Shown here in pieces: positions 49,331 through 62,130 of a DNA stretch of 64,000 nt (its first letter is position 1; every line of letters begins with the position of its first letter). A program made the position numbers and the translations under genes. The notes beneath the pieces are model-generated. The model was not told where the DNA came from and made no database searches. It saw only the letters and a list, made by a program, of their open reading frames with translations. Origin of the DNA: Epiperipatus broadwayi (lineage: Eukaryota; Onychophora; Udeonychophora; Euonychophora; Peripatidae); the NCBI GenBank assembly GCA_028023455.1, contig JAQFVV010000141.1:1808056-1872055 (forward strand), in the 5' to 3' direction.

Positions 49331-49892
49331 CCCCAACAGCAAAATAATAATAGTAATAATAAAAAGTCAGTTTGTTCTATATATGCAAAATGTGAAATAT
49401 TAATTTTAAAAATGATGTTTAATTTTAAACTTATGTTAGTAAGAAATAATTGACAAATTATGAAAAGGATTATATATTTCAAATAAATACTTAAGCATTT
49501 AATTCAGATAAATTATAAAGTATATCAAATATACAATAGTAAAATAGGTAGAAAAATGATGTTGTCAAAAAGAACACGAATAATATTGAAAAGGATATGC
49601 ACTATTGACAGGCCTAAAATTAAAACTACATAATCAATTGAATTAAAACGAACAAAAAAAATTTGTTAAGGACTAAATAAAGATCTATTATCATTATTCT
49701 TCATCCAGTTTAGAGCAAATAGTGATGGAAAGGATTAGATATATCTTCAATAAATTTATTACAAAGAAAAGTTAGTTCGAAATATAATGGAACTGCAATA
49801 TCTTAAACATATTATTCTAAGACAACACGTACATACTATTTTTATTACAATTGAATACATATTATTTTGTGAATTACATATATATATATATG
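49331..49892. other. AT-rich non-coding stretch, no gene seen
   Basis: No recognisable feature except a short TA run at 49868-49881. Confidence 0.5.
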
Positions 49893-50202
49893 GTGCTTTC
49901 TTATTTTCTGTCCTGCCACTGCTAGAGACGTCATTTTAGACCATGCGCGGAAAAAACGGCACCGTTTAAAAGCGATATTTACATTCGCTTGCTAGTTCCG
50001 GTTTGCCTCCGCGTTCTTAAAATAAATACAGCATGTAATGTGAAAGTGTGAATAATATAGAAAACCATAACTATTTAAATCTGCTTTAAAATTTAATATT
50101 CTTACATTGAGTTTCACTCTCGGATAAATCTATGTATTCTTAAATTATTTTCTTTTAAAAATCGATGTCTTTTTTTTTCTAAAAATGTTTTTTAAGGTAA
50201 GT
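49893..50202 (+). promoter_or_regulatory. CpG-rich patch, possible promoter and first exon with splice donor
   Basis: Between 49928 and 50015 there are about ten CpG dinucleotides, far above the rest of the window, including a CRE-like GACGTCA and an NRF-1-like ATGCGCGG. Downstream, the first ATG not quickly followed by a stop (50185) is followed after MFFK by AAG|GTAAGT at 50197, a consensus splice donor. A short first coding exon of a host gene is therefore possible. The alternative is the CpG-rich 5' end of a young mobile element, because the patch starts right after a TA run. Confidence 0.3.
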
Positions 50203-51765
50203 TTTACGACTCCCGTTTTTCCGCAATCTTTCAAAACAATTCTGACCTTCGTTATTTTGAAAAGTGATTGTTTTTGTTTTTTTTACTTTCAAATAATATT
50301 TGCAGCAATTTTTAAAGTAATACAAAATACATTTCAGTTTATAGATCTTTTATTTAGCAAACGTATTATTTTAAAAAGATAAATTTGCGTTTTGTTTACG
50401 TCCAAATAATAATTCGAAGATCACTGTACACAATAAATTTATTAAAATTAATATGTTACCAAAACATCAAACAGATTGTAGTGCGTGGTGATTTATTCGG
50501 AATGTAAAAATCGAGTAAAAATATTCAAGACGTATATATATAATTATATATATATATTTTTTAAATATTGTTTTACTGTATTAATTATTGTATTGTTTTG
50601 AATAATTATATATATATAATTAAGTTCCAACCAGTAACCACCTAAACATTCACAGTAAAATCTAGTAATCAATATTTCTAAAATAATAATAATGAAATTA
50701 CTAATAATAATTTGAGAAAGTAGACTTGCCTATATATTTATTATGGATTCACTCAATTACATTCACTCAGTAAAAGTACTAATTCACATACTGCACCATA
50801 ACTTTCATTTTTAAATAAATTAATATCTAAATATAAGCCTTCCACCATGTCATTATGAACAATATTTTTCAAATAGGTTTCTCCATGAAAATGTAATAGG
50901 TGTTTGATTATTATCACACTATGCTTTGCTAGTTATTTCGATGTATTAAATTATAGTGACTTGAATATCTACAAAAGCAGGAAGATTTTCTGATAACCAA
51001 TATATAATTTTCAATTGAATCCTTCAAACTTAAATATTTTAATACAATAAAAATGTTTTACATTTTCTTTTCTGACAATGTTAAATTGATAACAAATTTT
51101 ATAAATTTTTGCAAAATTCATAAAACATTGAGCTTAATATTTAAAAAGATATTTTATTACACAAAATAATGTGTTACTCTCCATACATAGTAGCAATCAT
51201 TGCAGGCCAGTAAAATCAGTGAATGCCAGAAAACTTTCTGCATAAAATCCTTATCTAGTGCATACTCCTACAATATTTCCAGACTAGTATCTGGCATGTG
51301 GCTTTCATTAGTGAAGAGCCTTGGATCTGATAGTAATGCACTTAGATCTTAGAATGTAATGTGACTCTCCAGAAACCACCTTTTATCTCTACTTATATGG
51401 TTATCATGTGATGTTTAGGAACTCAAACAGGGTAATGAAAAAAAGTACAATATAAACATTTGCAATTTCTCTAAAATGCCTATAGTATTTCAAAAATCAG
51501 AGATCTAATATTGTAAAATGTAATAAATTAACAAATTTTAATGTCTTTGTTAACTTTTTAGTTACATTTGTAACGGTTTTTTTAATACAATTTGAATCTA
51601 GTTGATAATGATTACATATATAGTCAAACGTACTAGTATTAAATTATGGTATATATTTGTTTTTAAAATATATTTTATCGTATTAATTATTGTATTGTTT
51701 TGAATAAATATACATATTTTATTATAATTGGAATACAGACATTGATTAATATATATATATATATT
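50203..51765. other. AT-rich non-coding stretch, no gene seen
   Basis: Short palindromic 'taattatatatatata'-type segments at 50541-50630; otherwise nothing recognised. If 49893-50202 is a first exon, this would be intron. Confidence 0.45.
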
Positions 51766-53930
51766 GCAGGTTCATCCGTGTTAAAAAAAAATTAAATATT
51801 CATACACTGACGTTTAGACTTGACAACACAAGTCATTTCCTGGGTGATAAAAGGTAGAAAGAGAGTTGTAGAGGCGCCACAATCACTGATTTGAAAAAAA
51901 TTGTTAAATTAAGAATGTTTTTTTAAAAAAAAATATTTCCAAATAGGAGAAAGTTTTCATGTATCATCTCGCTTATTGATACAATTTGACCTTGTAAGTA
52001 TCTCAATGGCTTCTCTAATTTTGCACTGGTAGACATTATCACATCTGGATATGATCCTGGTATTAAAAAAATAATTTTTATGACCTGAATCTATAGTATG
52101 GAGTGAGAGTGCTGATGATGATGAGTGTTGTTTAACTGTATTAGCATGTTCATCTCTCCTAACACTGATGCGACGATTACTCATACCTATGTAAGAAGCT
52201 TTACAATTTTCATATGAGATTTGATAAACACCATGAGATCTAAGATGGATTGAATTCTTAGGCTTAGTAATTATATTGCTGATCTTTTGACGAATAGAAA
52301 ACGGTGTATTTATATTATAGCATATTAATATACGTCCAATACTGTCAGTAGTTCCTTTTACATACAAAGCACAAATCCTGTTGCTGATTTATCATCTTTT
52401 TGTTTTCTATTTTGTCTATTTTGGGTTTAAAATATTTTTTTAAAAATAAATTTATAATTATAACTATCTGCTAATAAAACACTATTAATATGATTTATTT
52501 CTTCTTTCAGATGTGATTTATCTGAAATATTAAATGTCCTATTTAAAAGTGTTTTGGCTACCGAAACTATCTGTGTTGGGTGATGATGAGAATGGAAATG
52601 TAAATATTTGTTTGTGTGTGTATTATTTCTGTCAATCGAAAAAGATAAACTATTTGGTGTTCTGGTGATTAGAACATAAAGAAAAGGGAGTTTTCCATCA
52701 GACTCTGTCTCCATTGTCAATTTAATATGGGAATGCATATTATTTAAATGTAATAAAAAATCATCTAATTTATTTTTTCCATGTTGCCATATAACAAAAG
52801 TGTCATCTATGTATCTGAGCCAAATGAGAGGTTTAAAAATGATGATTCTATAGCACGAGTTTCTATATTTTCCATGACTAAATCAGCTATTACTCCTGAG
52901 GTAGGTGAGCCCATAAGAATAAAAAACTTGTCTGTAATGCTGTCCATTGTATACAAAATATGTGTTAAAGAGACAATATTTAATCAAGCAATAATATGGT
53001 TTGGTAAATTGCAGCGTTGTGAAATTACATTTAAAGCTTCATCAATTGGAATATTTGTAAACAAAGACGCGATATCAAAACTGATCAGAATGTCATTAGC
53101 ATTAATTTTAAAATTTTTTAAAACAGAAATAAAATGAAGAGAGTTTTTAATATATGTTTAATAGATGGGATTGTAGGTTTAATGAAATCCGATAAATATC
53201 TAGATAAAATATGAGTTGGAGATTCTATTGCGCTTAATATTGGATGAAGGGGGGGGGGTGTCTGGTTTGTGAATTTTATGATGTCCATAAAATTTTGGAC
53301 AGACACATGGTTTTTCACGAGAGATTATTTTATTTTTTATTCTCTGTTTCAATAGGTGATTTATTAATAATGGCTTTTTTTTTCCAAATACCATTTATGA
53401 TCTCTTTTTAGTGGTTTATAAGTTTTATCATTAAGGAAATCTAAAATTTTATTATGGTAAATGTCACAATCCATAACCACTGTAGCATTACCCTGATCAG
53501 CTGAAAGTACAACAATTAATTTGTCCGATTTTATATTATTTAATGCTTGTCTTTCTTTCTATGAAATATTATTTTTAGGAAGCTTAGCTTTTTTTTAAAT
53601 ATTGCAAATCTCGACTCTAGCCAAATTAGCCGCTGAATAATGTATTTTATCGAGAGCTGATTCAACATTACACACAATTTTCTCAAAAGTTATTCGGAAG
53701 GCATTAATGCAAAATTAAACCCTTTTTTATAAACAGAAACTTCTTTTGTAGAGAGGGCTTTCTTACACAAATTAAAAACGTTTTTTTTTTTTTTTATTTG
53801 GATACGTAATGATTGGTGATTGTGTTCTAATTAGCATTTTTAATTTCTTCTTTTGCTTTGCTGTTACAAATTCCGAATCGTTAATCGATCTAAAATTTGC
53901 AATACAATAAAAACTAGTCCACAATACAGT
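51766..53930 (-). mobile_element. PLE-3, nearly complete but degenerate minus-strand copy
   Basis: Left arm of a head-to-head pair with 53931-56440. The 3' tail starts after a TA tract (51750-51765), with the endonuclease, RT and N-terminal parts reading leftward from 53930. Its inner end corresponds to about 54250 in the plus copy, which extends some 320 bp further 5'. The shared blocks 'actagtccaca' and 'tggactagttttgatc' mark the mirror point. Confidence 0.88.
51957..53880 (-). pseudogene. PLE-3 RT/GIY-YIG remnants
   Basis: Readable pieces: ADQGNATVVMDCDIYHNKI-like fingers (53430-53530), KFYGHHKIHKPDTPPPSS around 53270 with a run of ten G (poly-Pro in the sense strand), and MHSHIKLTMETESDGKLPFLYVLITRTPNSLSF (motif D region, 52640-52738). 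The thumb is at 52430-52520. GIY-YIG HGVYQISYENCKASYIGMSNRRISVRRDEH lies in 51957-52367, with the first paired Cys changed to Tyr, and KIREAIEIL holds the catalytic Glu. Multiple frameshifts. Confidence 0.86.
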
Positions 53931-56440
53931 TTGTATCAGCGTTATTAACATCTACGGGGAGGAAATAATTAAGCCGCTTCGAGTATTTGAAAAAAAAACG
54001 TGGATTAAGAAATGTAAGTTATTTAGTAATTTATTTTTTCTATTAGCGTGTAAAAATCACAGCGTTATACCCACTTGTAGTAAAATTATGTTTCATAAGA
54101 ATAAATACAATATTAGTAAAATTCTAAGGAAAAGAAGCAATATTATGTTAAATGCTTTTATTAAAGGAACTCGGAAATATCTAGACAAAATTGACAAAGT
54201 ATTGCTCGATTTACGTTTGTTCCTTAGTAATAAAATACTTTTTTTACTGTGGACTAGTTTTGATCGTATTGCAAATTTTAGATCCATTAAAGATTCGAAA
54301 TTTGCAACAGCAAATCAAATGAAAAAAAATACAAATGCTAATTAGAACACAATCACCAATCATTACGTATCCAAATCAAACAACCGTTTATAAGTTATCT
54401 AAGAAAGCCCTCTCTACTGATGAAATTTCGGTTTTGGAAAAAGGTTCTAATTTTGCTTTAACACCTTCCCGATACCTTTTGAGAAAATTCTTAGTAATGT
54501 TGAATCAACTCTCGATAAAATAGATTCTTTATCTGCTAATTTGTCTAGAGCTGAGATTTGCAATATTTTAAGAAAAGCTAAGTTTCCTAAAAATAATATT
54601 TCAAAGAAAGAAAGACAAGCATTAAATAATAAAAAATCGGACAAATCAATTGTTGTACTTCCAGCTGATAAAGGTAATGCCACAGTTGTAATGGATCATG
54701 ACATTTACCATAATAAAATTTTACATGGGCTAATGATAAAACTTATAAACTATCAAAAAGAGATCGTACTACTTATTTGGAAAAAAAGTCATTATTAATA
54801 AATCGCCTATTGAAACAGAGATAAAAACTAAAATAATCCCTCATGAAAAATAATGCGTCCGTCCAAAATTTTATGGACTTCCAAAAATTCACAAACCAGA
54901 TACCCCCCCCCCTTATCCAATAGTAAGTGCAATAGGTTCTCCAACTCATATTTTATCTAGATAATTTATAGGATTTCATTAAAACTACAATCCCATCTAT
55001 TAAATCATATACTAAAAACTCTCTTCATTTTATTTCTGTTTTAAAAGTTTAAAAATTAATGCTAATGACATTCTGGTCAGTTGTGATGTCGGGTCTTTGT
55101 TTACAAACATTCCTTTTGATAAAGCTTTAAAAATAATTTCACATTGGTTGCAATTTACTAGACCATATTATTGTTTTGATTAAACATTGTCTCTTGAACA
55201 CATATTTTGCATACAATGGATAGCATTACAGACAAGTTTTTGGTACTCCTATGGGCTCACCTATCTCAGGTGTAATAGCTGATTTATTCATGGAAAATAT
55301 AGAAACTCATGCTTTAGAATCATCATATTTAAAATCTCTCATCTTGCTCAGATATATAGATGACACTTTTGTCACATGGTAAAAATAAATTATATGATTT
55401 TTTCTTACATTTAAATAATATGCATCCTCACATTAAATTTACAATGGAGACAGAATCTGATGGAAAACTCCCTTTTCTTGATGTTCTAGTCACTAGAACA
55501 CCAAATATTTTATCTTTTTCGATTTACAGAAAGATATTTACATTTACATTCTTGTCATCACCCAACTCAGATAGTCTCCTAGCCAGAACTCTTTTAAATA
55601 GAGTAATTAATCTTTCAGATAAGTCACACTGAGAGAAGAAATGAATCATATTAATAGTGTTTTATTAGCAAATAGTTATATTAAAAATGCCTTTTTCAAG
55701 TCCAAAATGGACAAAATAGGAAACAAAAAGATGATAAATCAGCTTTTAGGATTTGTGTTCCATATGTAAAAGAAACTACAGACAGAATTGGACATATATT
55801 AACACGCTATGATATAAATACGTTTTCTACTCATCAAAAGATCAGCTATATAATAACAAAGCCTAAGATTTCAATCCCTCTTGACTCTCATGGTGTGTAT
55901 CAAATCTCATGTGAAAATTGTAAAGCTTCTTACATAGGTATGAGTAATCATCGCATAAGTGTTAGGCAAGGTGAGCATACTAATGCAGTTAAACAACACC
56001 CATCATCATCAGCACTCTCACTCCATACTATAGATTCAGGTTATAAAATTGATTTTTCTTATACCAGGATCATATCAAGATGTGATAATTTCTACCAGTC
56101 CAAAATTAGAGAAGCCGTTAAGATACTTAAAAGACCAGATTGTATCAATACGCGAGATGATACATGCAAACTTCCTCCTATTTGTAAAGATTTTTTTTAA
56201 AAAAAAACCATTCTTAACTTAACATTTTTGCTATTTGTGGAACTTTAATGTTTTTTTTTTCAAATCATTGATTGTAGCATCTTTACAACCGTCTTTCTAC
56301 CTTTTGTCATTTAGTAGACAACTTGTGTGATCAAGTCAAAATGGCAGTATATCAATATTTACATATTTTAATATGGATGAAACAGAAAAATGTCTTTTAT
56401 ATATGCAAGTCATGAAAATCTTCGTATGAACACATGCGCA
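53931..56440 (+). mobile_element. PLE-3, nearly complete but degenerate plus-strand copy
   Basis: Right arm of the pair. It carries a longer 5' region (53931-54250) than the left arm and a 3' tail ending in CA/TA repeats at about 56445-56465. Confidence 0.88.
54088..56200 (+). pseudogene. PLE-3 RT/GIY-YIG, frameshifted
   Basis: N-terminal segments KYNISKILRKRSNIMLNAFI (54088 on) and a block like ISVLEKGSNFALTP lead into KSIVVLPADKGNATVVMDHDIY (54640). Then come a KIHKPDTPPPYP-like stretch with eleven C (54902-54912), motif A CDVGSLFTNIPFDKA near 55085, motif B GTPMGSPISGVIADLFMENIE near 55240, and motif C LRYIDDTFVTW near 55345. Motif D KLPFLDVLVTRTPN is near 55465, and a complete GIY-YIG domain HGVYQISCENCKASYIGMSNHRISVRQGEH with KIREAVKIL lies in 55895-56200. 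All catalytic motifs are still visible, but the frame is broken at least five times. Confidence 0.88.
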
Positions 56441-56466
56441 CGCATGCACACACACATATATATATT

Positions 56467-58290
56467 GTAACGGTATACAATATGCTGTTACATTAATTTA
56501 TAATTAAAATAAAAACTTAAATTCGTAAATAAAAATAAATTTATATATATATGTATTCACACAAATGGAAGTAAAAGTTTAAAAGTATTTTTCATTTTAA
56601 AAGAACAAAAAGTATTTGAACATATTTTTTTATAAATTAAAAAAAAAGAGTAAAGATTAATATTTGTTTAAAGTAACATAAATGAAAATAGGTAATTTCA
56701 AAATGGAAATGATTGTTCTTTTAAATTCAACAAAAAAGTAAACTAGCCCATGGGGCTCTTATATAAAAAAAGTCAGATGAAAGATATAGATAAAAATTGG
56801 AAAGATTGTTTCCCCCCACTCTAAAACAAAATGTCTGATAGAAACAGCAACCAATGCTTGGACCCTAATGAAAATCATTGATTATGCTGTGAATCCAGAC
56901 AATTTATAAAAAAAGAAAAATATTAAAATTGAGAGTTAGTTCCAGCTTGATGTTTTTTGAGAAGGTTGATAAGACACACTTGTCAATCTCTCTCTTTCTT
57001 ATTTCAAATGAAGTGACAGTTAATTTATGAATAGCACTATTGTAGACCCGAATTATATGGGTCCTACAATAAAATAGTACCAGGATGAACCAGCTAAGGC
57101 CATCTCTGGAACAACAGACCAGTCTTCCATGAAAGATTTTGCAGGAATTGACATCAGGAACCAGGAGCTCTTCTACTGTAAGATATGAACTGTAAAATTT
57201 TAAAAAAGTAATTAAGAACGTTTGTCAAGATTTGACAAACTTTTAGTCAACTAAACCTAATTCTTAAAATGAACTTTTGTCTGACTTTTAAGATTTCAAA
57301 ATCAACTATTAATGTTCAATTTTAAATATTTGAGTTTGCTAATTTAATCAGATCCATTTTTTTTATTATTAACATTTATTGACTAAATTATTTAAATGTA
57401 TTAAATTTAAGTTGGGTGTAGATGGCTGCATAGATTCATTAATGTTTAATTATTATTATTTTTTTTATATTGACTAAAATATATAGATATTGGTAAATAT
57501 GATATTACATGCTGAGTGTCCAAACATATTTTTTGTATATCTTTGAAGTTATTGGTGTCAATGCAAAATCTTATGATGAATGCCATTGGGTTTATTGTAA
57601 ATTTCCCTCTGCAATTACATCAGTAACTTTATATTTTAGATGTTTATGTTTATTTTGAATGAGTTTTAATTTCAGGCTATTTGTCTTGTAGTTAGGCCAA
57701 TGCTGGTGAAGGGATATATGGGTGTTTATATCAATGTAATGTGAAGTGTGTTAGCATACAGAGCAATGTGCCCAACTTAATGCATGACCCAAAGGCATAG
57801 TCATTGTGTTGTAATGTTCACAGTTGTACTACCTGTGACAGTAACCCTTTTTAAAAAAGCTCTAGGGATAGGGACTATAAGTCTGCAGATAGACTGCTCT
57901 TCCCCATACATAGCATTTTTCTTTAATTATTTTATATACATGATTCCTTCACCAGACAGACACACATTCTTGTACTGGATGGAGATCATGTCCATCAAAT
58001 AATATTATGCAGCAGATGCCCATTCCTGACAGCATGGTTTTATGCTTGCATGTTCATATTGCATTGGTTGCATTTCATATAGCAAGAAGCAAGCATTGGT
58101 CTGGTTCCAAACTCTTAGTCTGAGATTGAATGATTGTTTTGAAAAGTCTTTAACTGCATAATTTATGTAGCCTATCAATACTCAACATTATAAAAGCAAC
58201 TTCTATAAAATGTCCATTTGTGTGAACTGTTTAAAATAATAAATTAAATTTAAAAATTAATAACCAATCTAAAGTAATAAATTTTACTCC
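56467..58290 (+). repeat. Dispersed LTR-like repeat R, copy A
   Basis: It starts TGTAACGG after a TA run and is homologous in order to copy B at 62131-64000. Matching blocks include 'atggaaatgattgtt', 'gttattggtg-caatgcaa', 'aaatttccctctgcaatt' and a last block 58149-58260. It has a TATA-like 'cttatataaaa' at 56757, a hairpin at 56960-56995, and about 480 bp (57665-58140) absent from copy B. No coding region recognised. The TGTAACG start and TATA suggest an LTR, but no partner LTR or polyprotein is seen. Confidence 0.6.
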
Positions 58291-58586
58291 TCAATTGTAA
58301 ATGTTTATATATATGCGTTAATAAATGTATTTTGTGTGTTATTAGTGGCAGTGGCTTTTATTTTTTAATATTGAAGATATATTTTAAGTAAAATTTTATA
58401 TTATAAATGATCTCTGCTGTTACCTGAGCTAGTGGCATGGGCTGATGATCGTAATAAAATTTTACATAAATTTGGATCATTAACAGCCTGTATCTGCCTA
58501 CAATCAAAATTTTTCAGGTTCAAATAGCCTGGTGGCACACTGTACAGCAGATATGGTAAGACTTCAACTTCCAATACACCCTGACC

Positions 58587-58591
<5 letters not shown>

Positions 58592-58672
<81 letters not shown>
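58592..58672. repeat. (TA)n microsatellite at the 3' end of RTE copy 3
   Basis: About 38 TA units, followed by 'tctatatatca' where the minus-strand RTE ends. Probably the RTE simple-repeat tail, possibly on an existing tract. Confidence 0.93.
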
Positions 58673-61600
58673 ATATATCAATCCACTAAAGGATGAAGGT
58701 CTCTCCAAGTTCAATCCACCTTTTCCTATCTTTAGCTTCTCTTCTCCACATCACCCCTGCACACTTTCTGATTTCATCTATCCATCTCACATGCAGTCTC
58801 TTTCTGGGTCTTTTACAATCTCTTGGAATCCAGTTTAAAATTTCTATTGTCCATCTGTTATCATCTCTTCTAACAATATGTCCAGCCCGAGTCCACTTCA
58901 GTCTTTTAATTTTTTCAATCAGGTCAGTATCACATGTTTGTTCTCTTACCCATACATTGTGTTTTCAATCCCTTCTTGTTACTCCCAACATGTAACTCTC
59001 TATATCTCTTTGTGTGGTCTGAAGTCTCTGTATTGCTCTTCTATTAAGTGTCCAAGTCTCAGATCCATAAGTAAGAACTGGCAAAACTCATTTATTAAAA
59101 ACCTTCCTTTTCAAACACATAGGCATATTTCCTTTTAGTATCAAGTTATTTCTACCAAAACCAAGTTTATTTCTATGATTAATTTCATCCATTATATTTC
59201 CATCTGTATTAATAATCTGACCAAGGTATTTATAACTGTTAACTTCTTCTAACTCATCATAATCAATCTTTATATTCATATGTTGAGAAAATCTATTAAA
59301 CATTACTTCAATCTTTTTAACATTTATCTTTAGTCCTACTTTCCTACGTTCATCTGATAACTCCTGCAACATTTCCTGTAGCTCTAAAGCATTATTTGCA
59401 AAAACAACTACATCATCTGCAAAATCTAAATGACTTAAATAATATCCATTTACCTTCACTTCTTTAGCTTCCCATTTTAATCCACAAAATACTTCTTGCA
59501 GCACTGCCGTAAAAAATTTAGGAAATATGGAGTCACCCTGTCTTACACCCTTTTCAATGTTGATTTTCCTACTATCATTATGTAATCTAATTGTTGCTGT
59601 TGCACTGTTATAAATATTCTTCAATATATGACAATATCCTGGATCTATACCTTGATGATTTAATGCTTTAATCACTGAAAAAATGTTTATAGAATCAAAT
59701 GCCTTTTCATAGTCTACAAATCCTACGCATAATGGTAACTCATATTCATTTGTCCTTTCTATAATTTCTCTCAATACCTGAATATGATCTACTGTACTAA
59801 AATCACTTTTAAATCCAGCTTGTTCTCTTGGTTGTTGGAAATCCAGTGTTTTCTGTAGACGAGTTGTAATTATCTTAGTAAAAAAAAATGTATAGAACTG
59901 ATAAAAGACTGATAGGTCTGTAATTTCTAATATATTCTTTATCACCTTTTTTAAATATTAATATTATTACTGCATTCTTCCAATCATCCGGTACATCTTT
60001 ATCATTTAGACATTTGGTATATAACTTTGCTAAAATTGTTTCTATTTCTTCACCTGCTTCTTTTAATATATCAATTACAATTCCATCATTACCTGGAGCC
60101 TTCCCTTTCTTCATAAATTTAATTGCATGTCTCACTTCCTCATTCAAAATTCTGGGCAATTCCGAAGATATAATACGTATAGGAGGCACTTGTTCTTTAT
60201 TACTATATAATTCTTGATAGAAGTCTTCTACACATTTTATGATGTCATCTCTCTTTTTAGTAATAATGCCATCTTTTTTTCTTATTGCAGTTATAAATTT
60301 CCTACCAATACCAAAATTTTGCTTTACACTCTTTAGACTGTTATTCTCTTCTACAGCTTTCCTTGCTAGTTCCCAATTATACTTTCTTATATCATTTTCA
60401 AATCTTTTCTGCACCATTTTACAAAATTCGAGATATTCAATCTTTTTTAATGCATCATTTTTGTATATCCTTATATTCCTTCTTTTCTTCATAAATTCTT
60501 TACTCTGAGTAGAAATTTTACTGGTCAATTGCTGCTTTTTTCTACCAGCTATCTTTGATGCAGTTTTTAAAAGTGTATAGCTTATTTTCCTATTAATGTC
60601 ATTCAAATCTGAATCATGTTCAAAATCTACTAATACTTGAAACCGATTTGTAAGTTCTAATTTAAATTCATTAGAATGTTTCTGAAGATTAGGAATATCA
60701 ACTGTAAATATTGTTTTACTTAATAATTTTTGTCTCTCTAGTTTTGAATTAACATGTATCTTACATCTTACTAATCGGTGATCACTTCCTATGTTAAATT
60801 TATTAAGAACATTACAATCTTGAAATATGTATTTTCGGTTAGTCAAAAGATAATCCAATTCTGCTGTACCTTCATTTGGATGCTTCCATGTCCATTTCAT
60901 TTTAACATTTTTTTCAAAAAAAAATTCATAATATAAAGTTTTTCTTTTTCTGCAAACTCCACAAATCTATGTCCTCTCTCATTTCTATTAACATAACCAA
61001 AATTACCTACAGCATTTTCATCTTCAATTTGTTTACCAATGCTAGCATTAAAGTCTCCCATAACAATTTTAAAATGTTGTTTACCCTGATTAAAAGCCTT
61101 TTGTACATCCATATAAAAATCTTCTATAACTGTATCACTATGAGAACTTGTTGGGGCATAAACATGAATTATCTGCATTTGGTATCTGCTATTAAGTTGT
61201 ATAACTAATCTTGCCACTCTTTCCGATACACCATCAATCTCCATAATATTGTTCTTCCACTTTTTATTTATAATGAATCCTACTCCACTTGTATTTCCAA
61301 TATTTGTGCCTTTATAATGGAGTATATGTCCACTTTTTAAATCAATTTTCTCTTCACCTTTTCTTCTAACTTCACAAAGTCCAATAATGTCCAATTTAAT
61401 ATAAGAAAGTTCTTCTTCTAACTCTTGCAATCTTACTTCACTTGAAAGTGAGCTGCAGTTGTAAGTAACTAAATAAAGAGTCATCAAATGTCAGCCTGAT
61501 TCCGCAATCAGGGGACTCGTAGCTTCATCCACCTTCGGCCACCAACTGCTGCCGTGGTTGGTGACTTTACAGCCTCCTGAGAATAAGGGTCATGATTTAT

Positions 61601-61864
61601 TTTTATCTCTCATGATTGTATATATTGAAAAAATATTCTTAATCTCGGAGGTAAAAGCTCAATAAAGTCACCATGCTGGCTAATGCATGTTGGTGAGCAG
61701 CCCATCCATGTTCATATACTATATGAATAATCACATAGTAATAACAGCTGCAATGACAAGAATGTATGGAGTGGACATTAGCAATTTGCCCTGCTCAGTT
61801 CCTTTAAGGCCTCTAAGAGAAATCAAAGAGTCTCTTTTTAGTTAGTAGCAAACACCATTATGCA

Positions 61865-61866
<2 letters not shown>
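58673..61866 (-). mobile_element. RTE-type LINE, full length, best preserved (copy 3)
   Basis: About 3.2 kb on the minus strand: 5' UTR at 61866-61490, then endonuclease and RT, then the C-terminal region ending at the TA tract. Both ends are in TA repeats (58592-58672 and 61867-61926). Confidence 0.9.
58680..61487 (-). pseudogene. RTE APE endonuclease-reverse transcriptase, few frameshifts
   Basis: Segment 1 (61487-60897): TLYLVTYNCSSLSSEVR, LDIIGLCEVRRKGEEKI, IIHVYAPTSSHSD, IVMGDFNASIGKQ, the first half of an APE endonuclease. Segment 2 (60900-59875): [24 protein letters not shown] (catalytic His), then RT fingers [20 protein letters not shown] and [22 protein letters not shown]. Segment 3 (59945-59088): FSTVDHIQVLREII, motif A FVDYEKAFDSIN, motif B GVRQGDSIFPKFFTA, motif C LDFADDVVVFANN, motif D. 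The C-terminal SETWTLNRRAIQRLQ / WIPRDCKRPRKRLHVRW segments follow to 58690 in another frame. Two of the breaks lie at T-runs (60911-60920 and 59880-59888). All catalytic residues are intact. Confidence 0.9.
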
Positions 61867-61928
<62 letters not shown>

Positions 61929-61990
61929 CAATTCACTGGAATAAAAACTACAAAATTTTAAAAAATGCCTATATATATATATATATATAT
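61867..61990. repeat. (TA)n tracts between RTE copy 3 and PLE-1 tail
   Basis: TA runs at 61867-61926 and 61971-61990 are separated by 45 bp of unique sequence. Confidence 0.9.
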
Positions 61991-62113
61991 AAACATTACA
62001 AGCATAAAGCTAAACTAGTCAATATAAAATCAAAACTAGTGAAACCTTAGGTTGTGTTTTATTTTTTTTTTTATGCTGGTCTGGTTAATTTTAGATTTGG
62101 GGTAGTTTTGATG
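61991..62113. mobile_element. Minimal PLE-1 tail fold-back (solo pseudo-LTR remnant)
   Basis: 61991-62038 is the last 48 bp of the PLE-1 tail in minus orientation. 62039-62113 is PLE-1 tail in plus orientation, starting exactly at the GAAA half of the hammerhead ('gtgaaaccttaggttgtg') and ending at 'ggtagttttgat'. TA runs flank both sides. So even this 123-bp remnant is head-to-head. It has no coding sequence. Confidence 0.85.
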
Positions 62114-62130
62114 ATATATATATATATATT

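Noticed and set aside
51800-51850. Possible hammerhead in PLE-3 tails (GACTTG...CAAGTC hairpin, also near 42480 and 56320)
   Set aside because: The hairpin is shared, but the copies do not show a contiguous CUGANGA, GAAA, stem III and cleavage triplet. A consensus might change this view.
58520-58714. YIYIYI-type ORFs here and at 26576-26761, 25783-26013, 31068
   Set aside because: They are TA microsatellites read through; no gene.
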